A DNA stretch of 64,000 nucleotides from Sphingopyxis sp. Root154. GTDB lineage: Bacteria; Pseudomonadota; Alphaproteobacteria; Sphingomonadales; Sphingomonadaceae. Shown here piece after piece: positions 35,091 to 43,569 of the stretch. The stretch lies in assembly GCF_001427105.1 (NCBI RefSeq), contig NZ_LMGI01000001.1, positions 620,001 to 684,000 of the forward strand, written 5' to 3'. The translations under genes were made by a program, and so were the position numbers. Within the stretch, counting starts at the first letter, position 1; the number at the start of each line of letters is the position of its first letter. The notes below the pieces were generated by a model, which saw nothing but the letters and a program-made list of their open reading frames with translations, made no database searches and was not told the DNA's origin.

Positions 35091-35636
35091 TCAGATCTGC
35101 GAAGGCCGCATCCGCGCCAACATCCTGTCCCTTAGAATATAATGGTGGAACAAAGACGCCGCGGCATGAAGCCCGATCAGCCAATATCCGATCGTACCGC
35201 CCAGTTCGTGGAGCTCCTCCACTCGCTCGGCTAGGGCGCCGTTCGCTGCGACCAACGGCGGTAGCTCGATGCCGAAAAAGGGTATCGCTTCGCCTTCTGC
35301 ACTCAGGACAAGCCAGCCAGCGACCGGCATTGCAATCATCAGGACATACAGCGCGGCGTGCGTTGCGCCGGCAATCGCGTTTCTCCACGCCGGTTCATTC
35401 ACCGTTGCCGGCGGCGCCCATATCAGGCGCGCCGCGATCCTGAGCCAGACGAGTGCAAAGACCGAGAGGCCCAACATGAAGTGCCAGGTTTTGAAGGCTT
35501 CACGGGTTATGGTGCCTTTCGGCCAGAATTCCCGCAACTCGATGGCCGCATAGACGGCGACAAGGAGTAGAAGCATAAGCCAATGAAGTATGATCGATGG
35601 GAGTGCATAATGCTCCGGGTCGGTCTTGGGCGTCAC
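35091..35636 (-). CDS. Cytochrome b561-type membrane protein
   Basis: A 181-residue, four-helix di-heme b-type cytochrome. Likely heme ligands are the histidines in SIILHWLMLLL, KTWHFMLGLS, GATHAALYVLM and LIGLHAAASLFHH. These proteins oxidise quinol or handle superoxide. The start is chosen at GTG 35636 because AGGAG stands seven bases upstream; the open frame extends to a TTG at 35651. A perfect FNR box (35683-35696) is about 54 bases upstream of this start, supporting oxygen control. Confidence 0.88.
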   Translation of the reverse strand: MTPKTDPEHYALPSIILHWLMLLLLVAVYAAIELREFWPKGTITREAFKTWHFMLGLSVFALVWLRIAARLIWAPPATVNEPAWRNAIAGATHAALYVLMIAMPVAGWLVLSAEGEAIPFFGIELPPLVAANGALAERVEELHELGGTIGYWLIGLHAAASLFHHYILRDRMLARMRPSQI

Positions 35637-35682
35637 ATCGGTTCTCCTCAAGCCGATTCACCACAGTCAGTATCTCGGCACA

Positions 35683-35696
35683 TTGATTTGCATCAA
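35683..35696. promoter_or_regulatory. FNR box upstream of cytochrome b561 gene
   Basis: TTGATTTGCATCAA, a perfect TTGAT-N4-ATCAA palindrome and the best match in the window. It lies 47 to 60 bases before the chosen b561 start and 37 bases past the end of the ArsR-type regulator gene. Confidence 0.9.
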
Positions 35697-35732
35697 ACCC
35701 GCGAAATGCCCAATGGCGTTGTGCGGCGCGGG

Positions 35733-36041
35733 CTAGACGCCGCAGCACGCCTGGCAAAGGGCGGCGGCGACCCTCCGCATCTTGGGGTCCGACAAACTAG
35801 AATATCGCGTCTGCGCCTTACCGCGCATCGACACGATCCCCTGCTTTCGGAGACGAGCGAGATGCTGCAAACCCGCAGACTGCGACAGGCCGCAAATCTC
35901 AGTCAGCTCGCCAACCGACACCTCGCGTTCGGCGATCTGGCACAGCATCATCAGCCGCTCTCGCTCCGCCAAACAACGCGCCGCCCTATTCTGAGACCGG
36001 CGGAACCGCGATCTCAAGCAGCGCGCAGCAGTTTGTCGCAA
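35733..36041 (-). CDS. ArsR-family transcriptional regulator
   Basis: A winged-helix regulator of about 102 residues: RLMMLCQIAEREVSVGELTE, then recognition helix LSQSAGLQHLARLRKQGIV and wing GKAQTRYSSLSD. The C-terminus ends ALCQACCGV; with Cys in MLCQIAE this gives several thiols that could sense metals, sulfide or oxidants, as in BigR/SqrR-type members. The start at a TTG (36041) is poorly supported and the first 20 residues do not look conserved, so the true start may be downstream. The 168 bases beyond show no gene. Confidence 0.75.
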   Translation of the reverse strand: MRQTAARCLRSRFRRSQNRAARCLAERERLMMLCQIAEREVSVGELTEICGLSQSAGLQHLARLRKQGIVSMRGKAQTRYSSLSDPKMRRVAAALCQACCGV

Positions 36042-36209
36042 ACCCGCCGAACTTCCGGTCCGGCGCGATCAGGTATTGGATGGCCGTTCTATCCCCGCTC
36101 ACTCAAAATCGGGCTTTCACAGCGTTTACCAGTGAGCATAGCGGCTATTTTCCCGGGTTGGCCGGAACTTCTCCAGCTAGGTCACTTTTGTCAAAGTCTT
36201 CGCATGGTG

Positions 36210-36581
36210 TCAGCGGGGAGAGCGAAGCGACACAATGTAAGCAGAGGCCATCTCAGCCTCTTCTCTGGTCAACATGATCGACATCGCATCCGGTGTATCG
36301 TGTCCATCGCGAAAAAATTCGCGCAGCAAATCTTGGTTAAACCCCATGTCATTCGCCACCGCCACAAAGCTGGGCGCCTGCGAATTGGGGGGCTCAACGC
36401 CCGGGCGTAATGCATGACAACCGCTACAGCGCTCTTCGACAAAAGAAAGCGTTCGCGCGTCCTGAGTTTGCGGCGCGGTCGCAAGGGCTGCTGTATTGGA
36501 AGTAGCAACTTCCCTCTCAGCGGGCACGCATGCGCACAGCAGAGCGGTTGTCAGTACGACGAACAGTCGTGAAATCTGCAT
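36210..36581 (-). CDS. Monoheme c-type cytochrome, lipoprotein
   Basis: A 123-residue exported protein. The signal ends in LLCAC, with C18 as the probable lipidated cysteine. A single heme motif CSGCH at 52-56 and candidate axial Met residues in DAMSIMLTREEAEMAS complete a small cytochrome c fold. It may pass electrons from the quinol pool to a terminal oxidase or other acceptor. AAAGG lies upstream of ATG 36581. It follows the DUF1971 relic and the alternative oxidase gene on the same strand. Confidence 0.87.
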   Translation of the reverse strand: MQISRLFVVLTTALLCACVPAEREVATSNTAALATAPQTQDARTLSFVEERCSGCHALRPGVEPPNSQAPSFVAVANDMGFNQDLLREFFRDGHDTPDAMSIMLTREEAEMASAYIVSLRSPR

Positions 36582-36631
36582 GGCGAGCCTTTCTGGGGGC
36601 CGGGTAGCGAGGTTGCAAAGCAGCGTCGCAA

Positions 36632-36972
36632 TCAAACGTGGATGGCACAGTCTCCCATACTGGCTAACTGTGGCTCCTGATCGTAGAATTCGACGACCAT
36701 GCGGACGGGGCAAATCGGTTCAACCAAATGGGGCTGGTCCGGAAGGACGATCCCCGGATGCTCGGCGTCGAGGATAGTTCCGAAACGGGATCGAGTACCC
36801 TGTAGTGAAGCCAGCCTTCGAGCACCCGAATGACGCCCCAAACGCCGACTTTAGTTCGATGCTCCCGGCGAAGCCCGGCCGGAAGCGTGGTCTCGTCAAA
36901 GATGGGGGTACTTCTGTACGGTTCAGGTGCGCCAATCTTCACGGGGCCGTCCGGGCGTCGGTCGCCGCGCAT
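36632..36972 (-). pseudogene. DUF1971 (TehB N-terminal-like) gene with frameshift
   Basis: The first part reads PYRSTPIFDETTLPAGLRRE, TKVGVWGVIRVLEGWLHYRV; the second, in the next frame, reads TILDAEHPGIVLPDQPHLVE and PVRMVVEFYDQEPQLA. Joined at VSE/TILD they make a complete small cupin of the DUF1971 family. One A is missing in CGGAACTATCC. Homologues accompany hemoglobins and nitrosative stress genes and match the E. coli YeaR group. Either a recent pseudogene or a sequencing error in a homopolymer. Confidence 0.75.
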
Positions 36973-37006
36973 CGGGATACCGCCGCCCTGCATTCCGTCA
37001 CGCATC

Positions 37007-37732
37007 TCAAGCATGCAGCCGGATTTCGGTAGCGTGGTCGGGATAGGCTGCGACCTGCGATTGATCGACATGCTCTCCATTGAGCTGGTTTGCGAAACCA
37101 TGATTGACGTCGCGGTGATGCGCTTCGTCGGCGCGCACCAGCAATACGACATCGCGCAATTTCGCATCGTCGGCCATTTTCCAATAATGTTTGGCGATGG
37201 CAGGAGCGGGCACGTTCGGCGACCGGCCCTCGTCGATTTCCTGGAGGTACAATGTGTAGCTGGTGACGGCTTCCTCCTCGAAATAGCCGACAACGCGGTG
37301 AGCGGTACGCGAGGAGAGGAGATAGAGGATCGAAAATCCAACCAGGAACACGCCTTGGACAGACAGGATCATCAGCCGCTCGAACCACGTGGGCTTGGCG
37401 ATCTCGATGAAAGTCATGAGGTGCATGCGCTCGTTTTCGGCTTCCTCCATCAAGGTCCGGATCCAGCCGTCGTCATCGCGCATCCGGCGCAGGCAGCTCA
37501 GATGGGTGAACATGGCACCGACCATGCCCGGCACCGCTGCGACCGTCTCAAGGACGATCGCCCGGTGGCCGTAGCGCTTGGCGAACAACCTGTCGGCGCT
37601 GAAGCGCAGAAGCTTGGTGAAGCCGAGCGCAAACCGATCGGAAAAGCCGTTCGGCTGGTGATGCACCGCGGGCTGAATATTTCGTTCGGTGGCAAGGGCG
37701 AGCTTGTCGGGGACCAGGATCATATTCGTCAT
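37007..37732 (-). CDS. aox: Alternative oxidase (cyanide-resistant quinol oxidase)
   Basis: A 241-residue di-iron membrane-bound quinol oxidase that reduces O2 to water without pumping protons. All iron ligands are present: E62 (LETVA), E101 and H104 (NERMHL), E in FEEEAV (152-154), E203 and H206 (ADEAHHRDVNH). Two hydrophobic amphipathic segments (about 66-80 and 118-140) mark monotopic membrane attachment. AAAGGA precedes ATG 37732. It is rare in bacteria and known to help with nitric oxide or cyanide stress; here it stands beside a globin and a DUF1971 relic. Confidence 0.96.
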   Translation of the reverse strand: MTNMILVPDKLALATERNIQPAVHHQPNGFSDRFALGFTKLLRFSADRLFAKRYGHRAIVLETVAAVPGMVGAMFTHLSCLRRMRDDDGWIRTLMEEAENERMHLMTFIEIAKPTWFERLMILSVQGVFLVGFSILYLLSSRTAHRVVGYFEEEAVTSYTLYLQEIDEGRSPNVPAPAIAKHYWKMADDAKLRDVVLLVRADEAHHRDVNHGFANQLNGEHVDQSQVAAYPDHATEIRLHA

Positions 37733-37743
37733 CGTAAGTCCTT

Positions 37744-38160
37744 TCAGGACTGCGTGGGAGTCGGTCGGGATGTATTCCCGGGCGCCGGAGAGAGCCGAAA
37801 ATATAGTGCGAGCTTGAGACTCTCGGCGATCCGCGCCGCTTTGCCCTGGAGCGCGGCAGCGGTGGTCGGTGGCAACATCTCGGCAGTTACCTCGGTCCAG
37901 AGCATCAGCCAGCGATCGAACATCGGCGGCGTGATCGCGGGCATGTGCGTGAGGTGCGCGGCCACCGGGCTGCCTTTGTAGCGACCACTGGTCAGCATGA
38001 CAGAAGACCAGAAGTCGACCAGCTTTCCCAGGTGCTGCTGCCAGTCGCCGATCGCACTATCGAACACCGGACCGATCAGAGCATCGTCCCGGACGCGCGC
38101 GTAAAAGCGTGGAATCAGGCGCTCGAGCTGCGCCTCGCTAACTTTGCCGCTGATGTCCAA
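37744..38160 (-). CDS. Group III truncated hemoglobin
   Basis: A 138-residue 2/2 globin (trHbP/group III type). Blocks RLIPRFYARVRDDALIGPVFD, WQQHLGKLVDFWSSVML, and PVAAHLTHMPAITPPMFDRWL (with the proximal His) are typical. Start TTG 38160 is chosen because AAAGGAG lies six bases upstream and the sequence from DISGKV matches family length; ATG 38214 would add 18 residues without family sequence. It probably binds O2 or NO and may detoxify NO. It is 11 bases before the alternative oxidase gene in the same operon. Confidence 0.9.
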   Translation of the reverse strand: MDISGKVSEAQLERLIPRFYARVRDDALIGPVFDSAIGDWQQHLGKLVDFWSSVMLTSGRYKGSPVAAHLTHMPAITPPMFDRWLMLWTEVTAEMLPPTTAAALQGKAARIAESLKLALYFRLSPAPGNTSRPTPTQS

Positions 38161-38228
38161 ATGCCGCTCCTTTCTGCCATGGCCATATGCCGGGCGGTCT
38201 AGCGACCGGCCCAACCCTCAAAGATCGA

Positions 38229-38762
38229 TCACGCATCGACCGGCAGCGGCAGTTTCCTTTCGACGAGCACGAGCGTGGCATCGCCCGGATAGGGGCGCGC
38301 GGTGAACCCCATGTCGCGTTCCAGTTCGATCGCGGCGTGGTTCGCGTAGCTTTCAATCGACTGCAGGGTCATCACGCCCGCAGCCTCGGCAAAACGCGCG
38401 ACATATTCGAGTAACTTCCAGCTCACGCCGCGGCCCTTGTAATCCGACCGGATGCTGATCGCGACCTCGCCGGTTTCCATCGCGTCGTCACATGCGAGCA
38501 TCGCGGTTGCGATGACCGTTGCGCCATCTTCGGCAAGCGCGAGAAAATTCTCTTTCTGGCGATGATCGACATCGATCAATGCGGCCAAACGGTTATGACC
38601 AACGATATTGATGCCGGTGAGAAAGCGGAATCGCAGATCGTCGGGCGTCACATGCGTGAACAGCTCCGCGAGCGCCGGTTCATCGTTCGGACTGATCGGG
38701 CGAACATGGAATTTGAACCCCGTCCGGGTTGTAAGATCGCCGCTCCAGCTCTGGTTGTTCAT
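38229..38762 (-). CDS. GNAT-family N-acetyltransferase (copy 2)
   Basis: A 177-residue acetyltransferase, paralogous to the protein at 7003-7548: both have DD.(R/Q)FRFL.G, then (A/L)VDHR..E..LA, then VAIS(I/V)....KGRG or KTRG. The acetyl-CoA loop is YKGRGVSWKLL. Target unknown. ATG 38762 has AAAGGA upstream. It is the first gene of the globin-AOX run; CTATCCGTAGTTCCCC lies 75 bases upstream. Having both paralogues next to oxygen-stress genes suggests protein acetylation as part of the response (inference). Confidence 0.88.
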   Translation of the reverse strand: MNNQSWSGDLTTRTGFKFHVRPISPNDEPALAELFTHVTPDDLRFRFLTGINIVGHNRLAALIDVDHRQKENFLALAEDGATVIATAMLACDDAMETGEVAISIRSDYKGRGVSWKLLEYVARFAEAAGVMTLQSIESYANHAAIELERDMGFTARPYPGDATLVLVERKLPLPVDA

Positions 38763-38836
38763 TTTCGTCCTTTCGATGCGGCGCGGTCATTTGCCGAATG
38801 TATCGAGACGCTTTTGAACCGGAGCGAGGCGTAACC

Positions 38837-38852
38837 CTATCCGTAGTTCCCC
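38837..38852. promoter_or_regulatory. CTATCCGTAGTTCCCC motif upstream of acetyltransferase-globin-AOX operon
   Basis: On the minus strand GGGGAACTACGGATAG, matching the element at 19635-19650 at 14 of 16 positions. It lies 75 bases before the acetyltransferase start and faces the operon. Confidence 0.5.
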
Positions 38853-39269
38853 GTATTCATCCGGCGTCGCGACGGGCGATTAGGTGGGGATTCCCACAAC
38901 TGTGATAGCATCCGGCAGCTTGGCAAAAGAGTTCGAAATTGACCGGGCTTGGCCGCTTGCCGCCACTCCGTTCTTAGATTGCGAGGCTCAGGAGCGGACG
39001 TCGAAGTTGTTCCAAGCGAACATGCCCCCCGGGAATAATCGACCCGGCGCCGCCTTCAAATGAACTGCGCGCGATATACATATACGCCATGCGCGACGGG
39101 CGCGCCGCGCGATCATACAGAAACGGCTTTCATCTCTCCGGTCCCCGACCAATGGCCACGAGTCTCGTTTTTGGCGCTGCCGTACAATTATCGGTTGGAC
39201 TGCGAGGCTATCCGCGCGCTGCGACCCAGGAGAGCTCTTCCTTTTAGGAAAACAGAGATCTTCATCTTG

Positions 39270-39304
39270 CGCCCGCTCGATTTCGTTCGGGCGGGCGTTT
39301 TTTT
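39270..39304 (+). terminator. Orphan intrinsic terminator; possible small RNA end
   Basis: Stem CGCCCGC (39270-39276) and GCGGGCG (39291-39297) followed by seven T. This is the best rho-independent terminator in the window, yet no gene on the plus strand ends before it within 700 bases. A non-coding transcript ending here is a reasonable guess. Confidence 0.75.
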
Positions 39305-39453
39305 GGCGCCCCTTCCAGAACCGCTCCAACTGGTCAAATAGGCGCTTTGCCGGCCGTCGTTGACGCGAGCATTTCGGCTGATAGCTTGGTTCGACAGGAA
39401 CAGTCGCGGTGAGACCCGCCGCCACATTCACCTCGTCTCAATTTGCCTGAAAA

Positions 39454-39469
39454 TTAAGGTTTGTTTAAC
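39454..39469. promoter_or_regulatory. CtrA-like box TTAA-N7-TTAAC
   Basis: TTAAGGTTTGTTTAAC fits the full CtrA consensus of alphaproteobacteria. There is no coding start just downstream on either strand: the nearest gene to the right ends at 39650. It may serve an unannotated transcript or be chance, although AT-only patterns are rare in this GC-rich DNA. Confidence 0.4.
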
Positions 39470-39649
39470 CATCTGGCGCCACGATCTCCCCGTGCCGCAC
39501 CCCCATGTGCCCCACACACATGCGGCATTAAGTAGGGCGGCGGTCGCTGGTCCCGGCCGCCGTCCAGCTTCCAGAGTTGCGCTAGGTCCATATGCTCGCG
39601 CACCGTCAGACAAATAAGAAACCGCGCGACGCCTGACAGGCTTAAGCGG

Positions 39650-40441
39650 CTACCCACGCCCCGTAATCAAAGGGCTATCGGGCGGAGGCGCGAATTCATA
39701 CGGCGGCGCCGCAGCTCCGGGAGACCCGCGCGTCACTGCGTCATAAATGGCGAGGCCGAGCACACTGTGCGCGATCAACGTCATCGCCAGCTGCGATACT
39801 GTCATAGCGGCGACACCCCACCACCAAGCGGCATGCACCGATCCCCGGCGTCGTAGATCGGCGACCATGCCGACGAGCGGCAGGACCATCAGGGCCGCAA
39901 ACACGCCCCATTCGGCAAACGGGATGAGGAGGGGCATTGGCAGCAGACGGCCAAACGCTGGTCCGGTAAGAAAGGCCATGGCGCAAAACAGAAGGCGCCG
40001 GTGCCACTCGGTCCGCTTGCGCAACGTGATAGCAGTTGCGACAAGCGCGCCGAAGCACAGCATGGTTATCGAATTCATGACGAGAAAATAGGCCGGCTGA
40101 AAAAAGAAGGGGACGGTCCCCTGACGCGCCATGGTCATGGTGGTGAAGATACCGACGCCGACCATCATCGTGGCCCAGGCCGCGGCGAGCCAGCCTAACC
40201 GACGGTGAAGCAGCATCGATCCGCGCGTCACGAGGGCGCTTTGCGTTACATAAATCACGACCCAGCCGAAGAATATGACGGCATGAAAATGAACGAGCGG
40301 CGGAGCCGAGAAGCTTGAGCGCCCCATCGCCAGTTGCATGGAAAATCCCGCGACTATGATGGCTGCCATGATGAGCGCCATGGAGAGGAAGAACCGGTCG
40401 TCTCGGCCGTAGCCGGGCCGCGGATGTGCAACGGTCGCCAA
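39650..40441 (-). CDS. Seven-helix membrane protein of unknown function
   Basis: A 263-residue polytopic inner membrane protein with about seven helices. Histidines in PPLVHFHAVIFFGWVVIYV and WHRRLLFCAMAF lie near helix ends and could bind heme or metal, but no family was recognised. Start TTG 40441 is supported by GGAGG five bases upstream; internal ATG codons follow only after the first helix begins. It is alone, with 265 bases before the next gene upstream on the same strand. Confidence 0.7.
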   Translation of the reverse strand: MATVAHPRPGYGRDDRFFLSMALIMAAIIVAGFSMQLAMGRSSFSAPPLVHFHAVIFFGWVVIYVTQSALVTRGSMLLHRRLGWLAAAWATMMVGVGIFTTMTMARQGTVPFFFQPAYFLVMNSITMLCFGALVATAITLRKRTEWHRRLLFCAMAFLTGPAFGRLLPMPLLIPFAEWGVFAALMVLPLVGMVADLRRRGSVHAAWWWGVAAMTVSQLAMTLIAHSVLGLAIYDAVTRGSPGAAAPPYEFAPPPDSPLITGRG

Positions 40442-40706
40442 TTGAGCCTCCGAGCGAGGGGAAATCAGGCTTGCACTTTGCCGCGCCGAGCAATTGCTGT
40501 CACGTCGATTTCACACCTGCCGCAGAGTAAGGCCGGTACAGGATCACCGGTCGGCTTCCAGTACATCTTGCTGAGTAAGATTGGTCGACCAAGGATTGGC
40601 GGCTTCTAGCCGTGGATTTAAGATAGCGGAAATTATCGAAGGGGTTCTCGGTGACGAAGTGGATCGTCCAAATGCCGCCTGCAGCGTCGCGAGTATCCGC
40701 CTCCTT

Positions 40707-41447
40707 CTAGCTTGGACAGGTGTAGCGATACCACTTGCGCGCGACGCCGGGCGGCCAGCGGAAGCTGGCTGGATCGTTTACCTGTTTGGAAACGCTGACC
40801 GAGCCGTTCGTGTCGACTTCGCTGACCCTGTTTGCACCCTCCAGCCAGCTACGGACCGTGCTGCGCGAAGCGATGGCCCCGACAAGCGTCTCATTGGTTT
40901 GCGACAATCGATCGGCGCCGAGCCTGATACGCATTGTGAAGGCGTCGCCCTTCCGAAGCGTGCCTGTGTGCGTGACCTCGGCGCCTTGCTCGCTCCAGCA
41001 TGATCGGGAGATACCATGCGCGGTTGCGAACTCATAGCCCACGCCTATGGCCATGATAGATTGCTGAAAGGTCGGCGCCACGACGGACGTCCGCAGCACC
41101 GCTTCGATCGGCGCGCCCGGTCGGATGACGGCGATGACATAGGTTTCGGCGTAGGAGGGTATGAAGTCGAATGACCGTCCAGCGCTCGCGCTCCGCGCCA
41201 TCAAAAGCGTTCCAGCGGCGTCATAGACTTCGATGATGACTTTCCCGGCGAGACTGACGTCGATGCTTCGCGTTTCCCCGGGCACGCCGGCGAAATAGAA
41301 ATAGCGCACTGCGTTGCGCTCACCCGCCGCAAGCGTGAGCGGCTGGCCAACCGGCAAAGGCTGTGCGCTTTCGATCTGCGCCATCGCGGGACGGCCAATC
41401 ATCGCGGCCGCGACCGCCAGTACGAAGAGCCTCAGATGATGTTTCAT
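40707..41447 (-). CDS. Exported protein of unknown function
   Basis: A 246-residue protein with a signal peptide (MKHHLRLFVLAVAAAMIGRP) cut near AMA-QIE. The mature part starts with a beta-rich region (LTLAAGERNAVRYFYFAGVPGE) that resembles domains covering pre-peptidase C-terminal folds, and ends with VARKWYRYTCPS. It has no catalytic motif that I can name. It overlaps the end of the upstream gene by four bases and so forms a two-gene operon. Confidence 0.65.
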   Translation of the reverse strand: MKHHLRLFVLAVAAAMIGRPAMAQIESAQPLPVGQPLTLAAGERNAVRYFYFAGVPGETRSIDVSLAGKVIIEVYDAAGTLLMARSASAGRSFDFIPSYAETYVIAVIRPGAPIEAVLRTSVVAPTFQQSIMAIGVGYEFATAHGISRSCWSEQGAEVTHTGTLRKGDAFTMRIRLGADRLSQTNETLVGAIASRSTVRSWLEGANRVSEVDTNGSVSVSKQVNDPASFRWPPGVARKWYRYTCPS

Positions 41448-42007
41448 TGCGCGCGCCCCCGCTTGCGCATGGCGTCGAGAAACGCGGTGAGCGCCGCCTC
41501 CGATTCCGCCCGCGCCTTGGCGCTGGCGGCGATATTGCGGGCTAGTTCCGCGGCCGCCTGACGCTGTTGTTGCTGCTGCGCCTCGCTCCACTCCGGAGCC
41601 GCGGGAGCTGGCGGTGAGAAGACGGTAAGATGGCTACCCGATGCTGCGACTGGACCAGAAGATGCGCCGGGCGCGGGCCATGCTCCCCGCCAGTTGGTCC
41701 GAATGACTTGTCCGACGCTCATCGAATAGCGCCTGTTGCCTTCTTCGGCATCGCTCAACCGTTTGGAGGAGTGGCAGTCGGGCTCGCGAACGATTGTCTC
41801 GAACTGTGCAACATATCCCTGAAAGGCGCGGCCGAACTGGCGCGTCAGGACTTCCTGATGGACATTCGATCCCTCGCCGATGTCGACGACCGCTGAAAGA
41901 TATGTGTCGTACGACCCGTCCTTCTGTATCGTGCACCAGCCATATTCCGCGCTTGCAGGGGTCATGACGGCGATCGACAGCACCATCCCACATAAAAACC
42001 GATGCAT
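41444..42007 (-). CDS. Exported Gln/Ala-rich protein of unknown function
   Basis: A 187-residue protein with a signal peptide (MHRFLCGMVLSIAVMTPASA). The mature N-terminus EYGWCTIQKDGSYDTYLSAV includes a cysteine that may pair with one near REPDCHSSKR. A proline-rich linker follows (about 105-135), then an alpha-helical Q/A-rich tail (SEAQQQQQRQAAAELARNI). GAGGGGGC precedes ATG 42007. It is coupled to the downstream exported protein. Not recognised. Confidence 0.65.
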   Translation of the reverse strand: MHRFLCGMVLSIAVMTPASAEYGWCTIQKDGSYDTYLSAVVDIGEGSNVHQEVLTRQFGRAFQGYVAQFETIVREPDCHSSKRLSDAEEGNRRYSMSVGQVIRTNWRGAWPAPGASSGPVAASGSHLTVFSPPAPAAPEWSEAQQQQQRQAAAELARNIAASAKARAESEAALTAFLDAMRKRGRAQ

Positions 42008-42102
42008 CCAAGCCCCCTCGTTTGCATTGTGAGAATCTATACCGAATATCCGCAGACATTGGCGAGCCGTTCCTGCCAAATCAAGGCTCGCGGAGAAGCG
42101 TC

Positions 42103-43221
42103 TCAAGACAGGCGAAAATGCCGCTCCGCATTACGGTGAAAAATGCTGGCGCGCTGATCGGCCGTCAGGTCGGCGCCTTCGATGAAGGTCACCGCATCGC
42201 GCGAACTTTCATAGGGATAGTCGATCGCCCACATGATATTCTCGATGCCGGCAACCTTGATGACGAGATCCAGCACATCGGGAGATTCGAAGCCGCTGGT
42301 CGTCACCGCGAAGTTGCGCCGGAAATAGTCGCTGGGTGCCAGCGACAAGGGTTTCATCCGGCCGTCCTTGGCGCGGCGGGCCGCCATATGATCGAGGCGC
42401 CACATCCAGAACGGCAGTGCTTCGCCCATATGCCCAAGAACGATACGTAGCTGCGGATAACGATCAAAAACTCCGCTTAAGATCATCCGCACAGCATGCG
42501 TCCCGGCCTCGACGCCGAAGCCCCAGATCGATCCTCCCATGCTGTAGTCCCGAAACGGAGCGGCCATGCCGTTCGAGGGCGCGCGCGGGTGAAGATAAAT
42601 CGGACGATCGAGCGACTGCGCCGCCTCAAGGATGGGAGCAAAGCGCGGATCGTCCAGATAAAGATCGTGGGTGTGTGAATTGACGATAAAGCCCTTCAGG
42701 CCCAGCGCATTCACTGCGCGCTCCATTTCTTGCGTCCCTCTAACCGGATCGTGCGGCGCAAAGCAGGCAAGTCCGGCAAAGCGTGTCGGGTGCCGCGCGA
42801 TGGCGGCGGCGAGATAATCATTGGTTGTCGCTGCAAGCTCGCTCGCCCGGGCTGGCTCGAAGATCTGCACGCCTGGTATCGTCACTGATAGAAGCTGCAT
42901 GTCGACGCCGGCTTCGTCCATGTCGCGGATGCGCTCTGCGTCCACATCAAGGAGCTGGCGGCGAAACCGGTCTTGGTTCGATCCGGGACGCGGGTTGTCG
43001 AAAATCGAGAGGATACCAGTGGGAATATCCAAGCTGGAGTTGGGCTCTGACCGGGCAATCTCCAGCCATGCCTTTGCGAGCTCCGGCGTAGCAAAGGCTT
43101 CCTCGGTCGCGATCTTGCGCAGTGGCGCCTTGGCCAGTTGAGCTGATGCTGGCCGGCTTGCCACCGAGGCCCCTAAAATAGCCGTTGTTGCACCCAGAAA
43201 TTTTCGACGACTGGTGGTCAT
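42103..43221 (-). CDS. Amidohydrolase (ACMSD/resorcylate-decarboxylase-like), Tat-exported
   Basis: A 372-residue TIM-barrel metal enzyme of the amidohydrolase-2 family. A twin-arginine signal (SRRKFLGATTAILG) is unusual for this family and suggests periplasmic location. The barrel shows EEAF, GLKGFIVNSHTHDLYLDD, PIYLHPRAPS, LGHMGEALPFW and WAIDYPYES, supplying Zn or Mn ligands (H, H, D). Relatives decarboxylate or hydrolyse aromatic acids; the substrate is unknown. GGAGG precedes ATG 43221. Confidence 0.88.
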   Translation of the reverse strand: MTTSRRKFLGATTAILGASVASRPASAQLAKAPLRKIATEEAFATPELAKAWLEIARSEPNSSLDIPTGILSIFDNPRPGSNQDRFRRQLLDVDAERIRDMDEAGVDMQLLSVTIPGVQIFEPARASELAATTNDYLAAAIARHPTRFAGLACFAPHDPVRGTQEMERAVNALGLKGFIVNSHTHDLYLDDPRFAPILEAAQSLDRPIYLHPRAPSNGMAAPFRDYSMGGSIWGFGVEAGTHAVRMILSGVFDRYPQLRIVLGHMGEALPFWMWRLDHMAARRAKDGRMKPLSLAPSDYFRRNFAVTTSGFESPDVLDLVIKVAGIENIMWAIDYPYESSRDAVTFIEGADLTADQRASIFHRNAERHFRLS

Positions 43222-43402
43222 GGGCGTACCTCCGCGGAGGGCAAAGCAATATGGGGCAGAAGGCCGCACGCAATGAAACTGGGAATTTTCATGGAAGGTC
43301 TCCAATGGGCAAGATTTTGCGACCCCCATGGATTACCAAGATATTGCGCGGCTTTACCTGAGGCGGCAAGCCGAAAATCTGTTTGCACGTGGCGCGTGAG
43401 GT

Positions 43403-43432
43403 TTGGCCGATTTCGGACTGGCAGCTTTCAGG
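43403..43432. repeat. Dispersed intergenic repeat, copy 1
   Basis: About 30 bases starting TTGGCCGAT and ending with CTGGCAGCTTTCAGG. Nearly the same sequence lies at 44710-44739 and a weaker form at 43921-43949. This lies in the 348-base stretch 43222-43569, where no gene was found. Confidence 0.45.
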
Positions 43433-43569
43433 CGGCGAACTTGGAGAAGCGGACGTTCGAAACCGGTGGGGCGAGGTTGGCAGCTCGCGACCGTTTTCGG
43501 TCATCGCTTTGAACTGGCGGGATTGTTAAAAGTAGGCGCTCAAGATGACTTGAGTTAGAAGGAGCGACG

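Larger units (their letters stand above)
38763..39649. other. Gene-poor interval of 887 bases
   Basis: No protein-coding gene with a credible start and ribosome site was found on either strand. The interval holds a possible FixJ-type motif (38837-38852), a GGGGATTCCC palindrome near 38887, an orphan terminator (39270-39304), and a CtrA-like box (39454-39469). Base composition is less GC-rich than in the core blocks. Confidence 0.6.

Noticed and set aside
36664-37341. A 225-codon open frame covering the DUF1971 relic and the end of the alternative oxidase gene
   Set aside because: Its first half is antisense-like sequence within aox in another frame; only the DUF1971 part is meaningful and it is frameshifted.
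38988-39431. A 147-codon minus-strand open frame in the gene-poor interval
   Set aside because: Arg-rich, without ribosome site or family features, and it runs through the orphan terminator hairpin.
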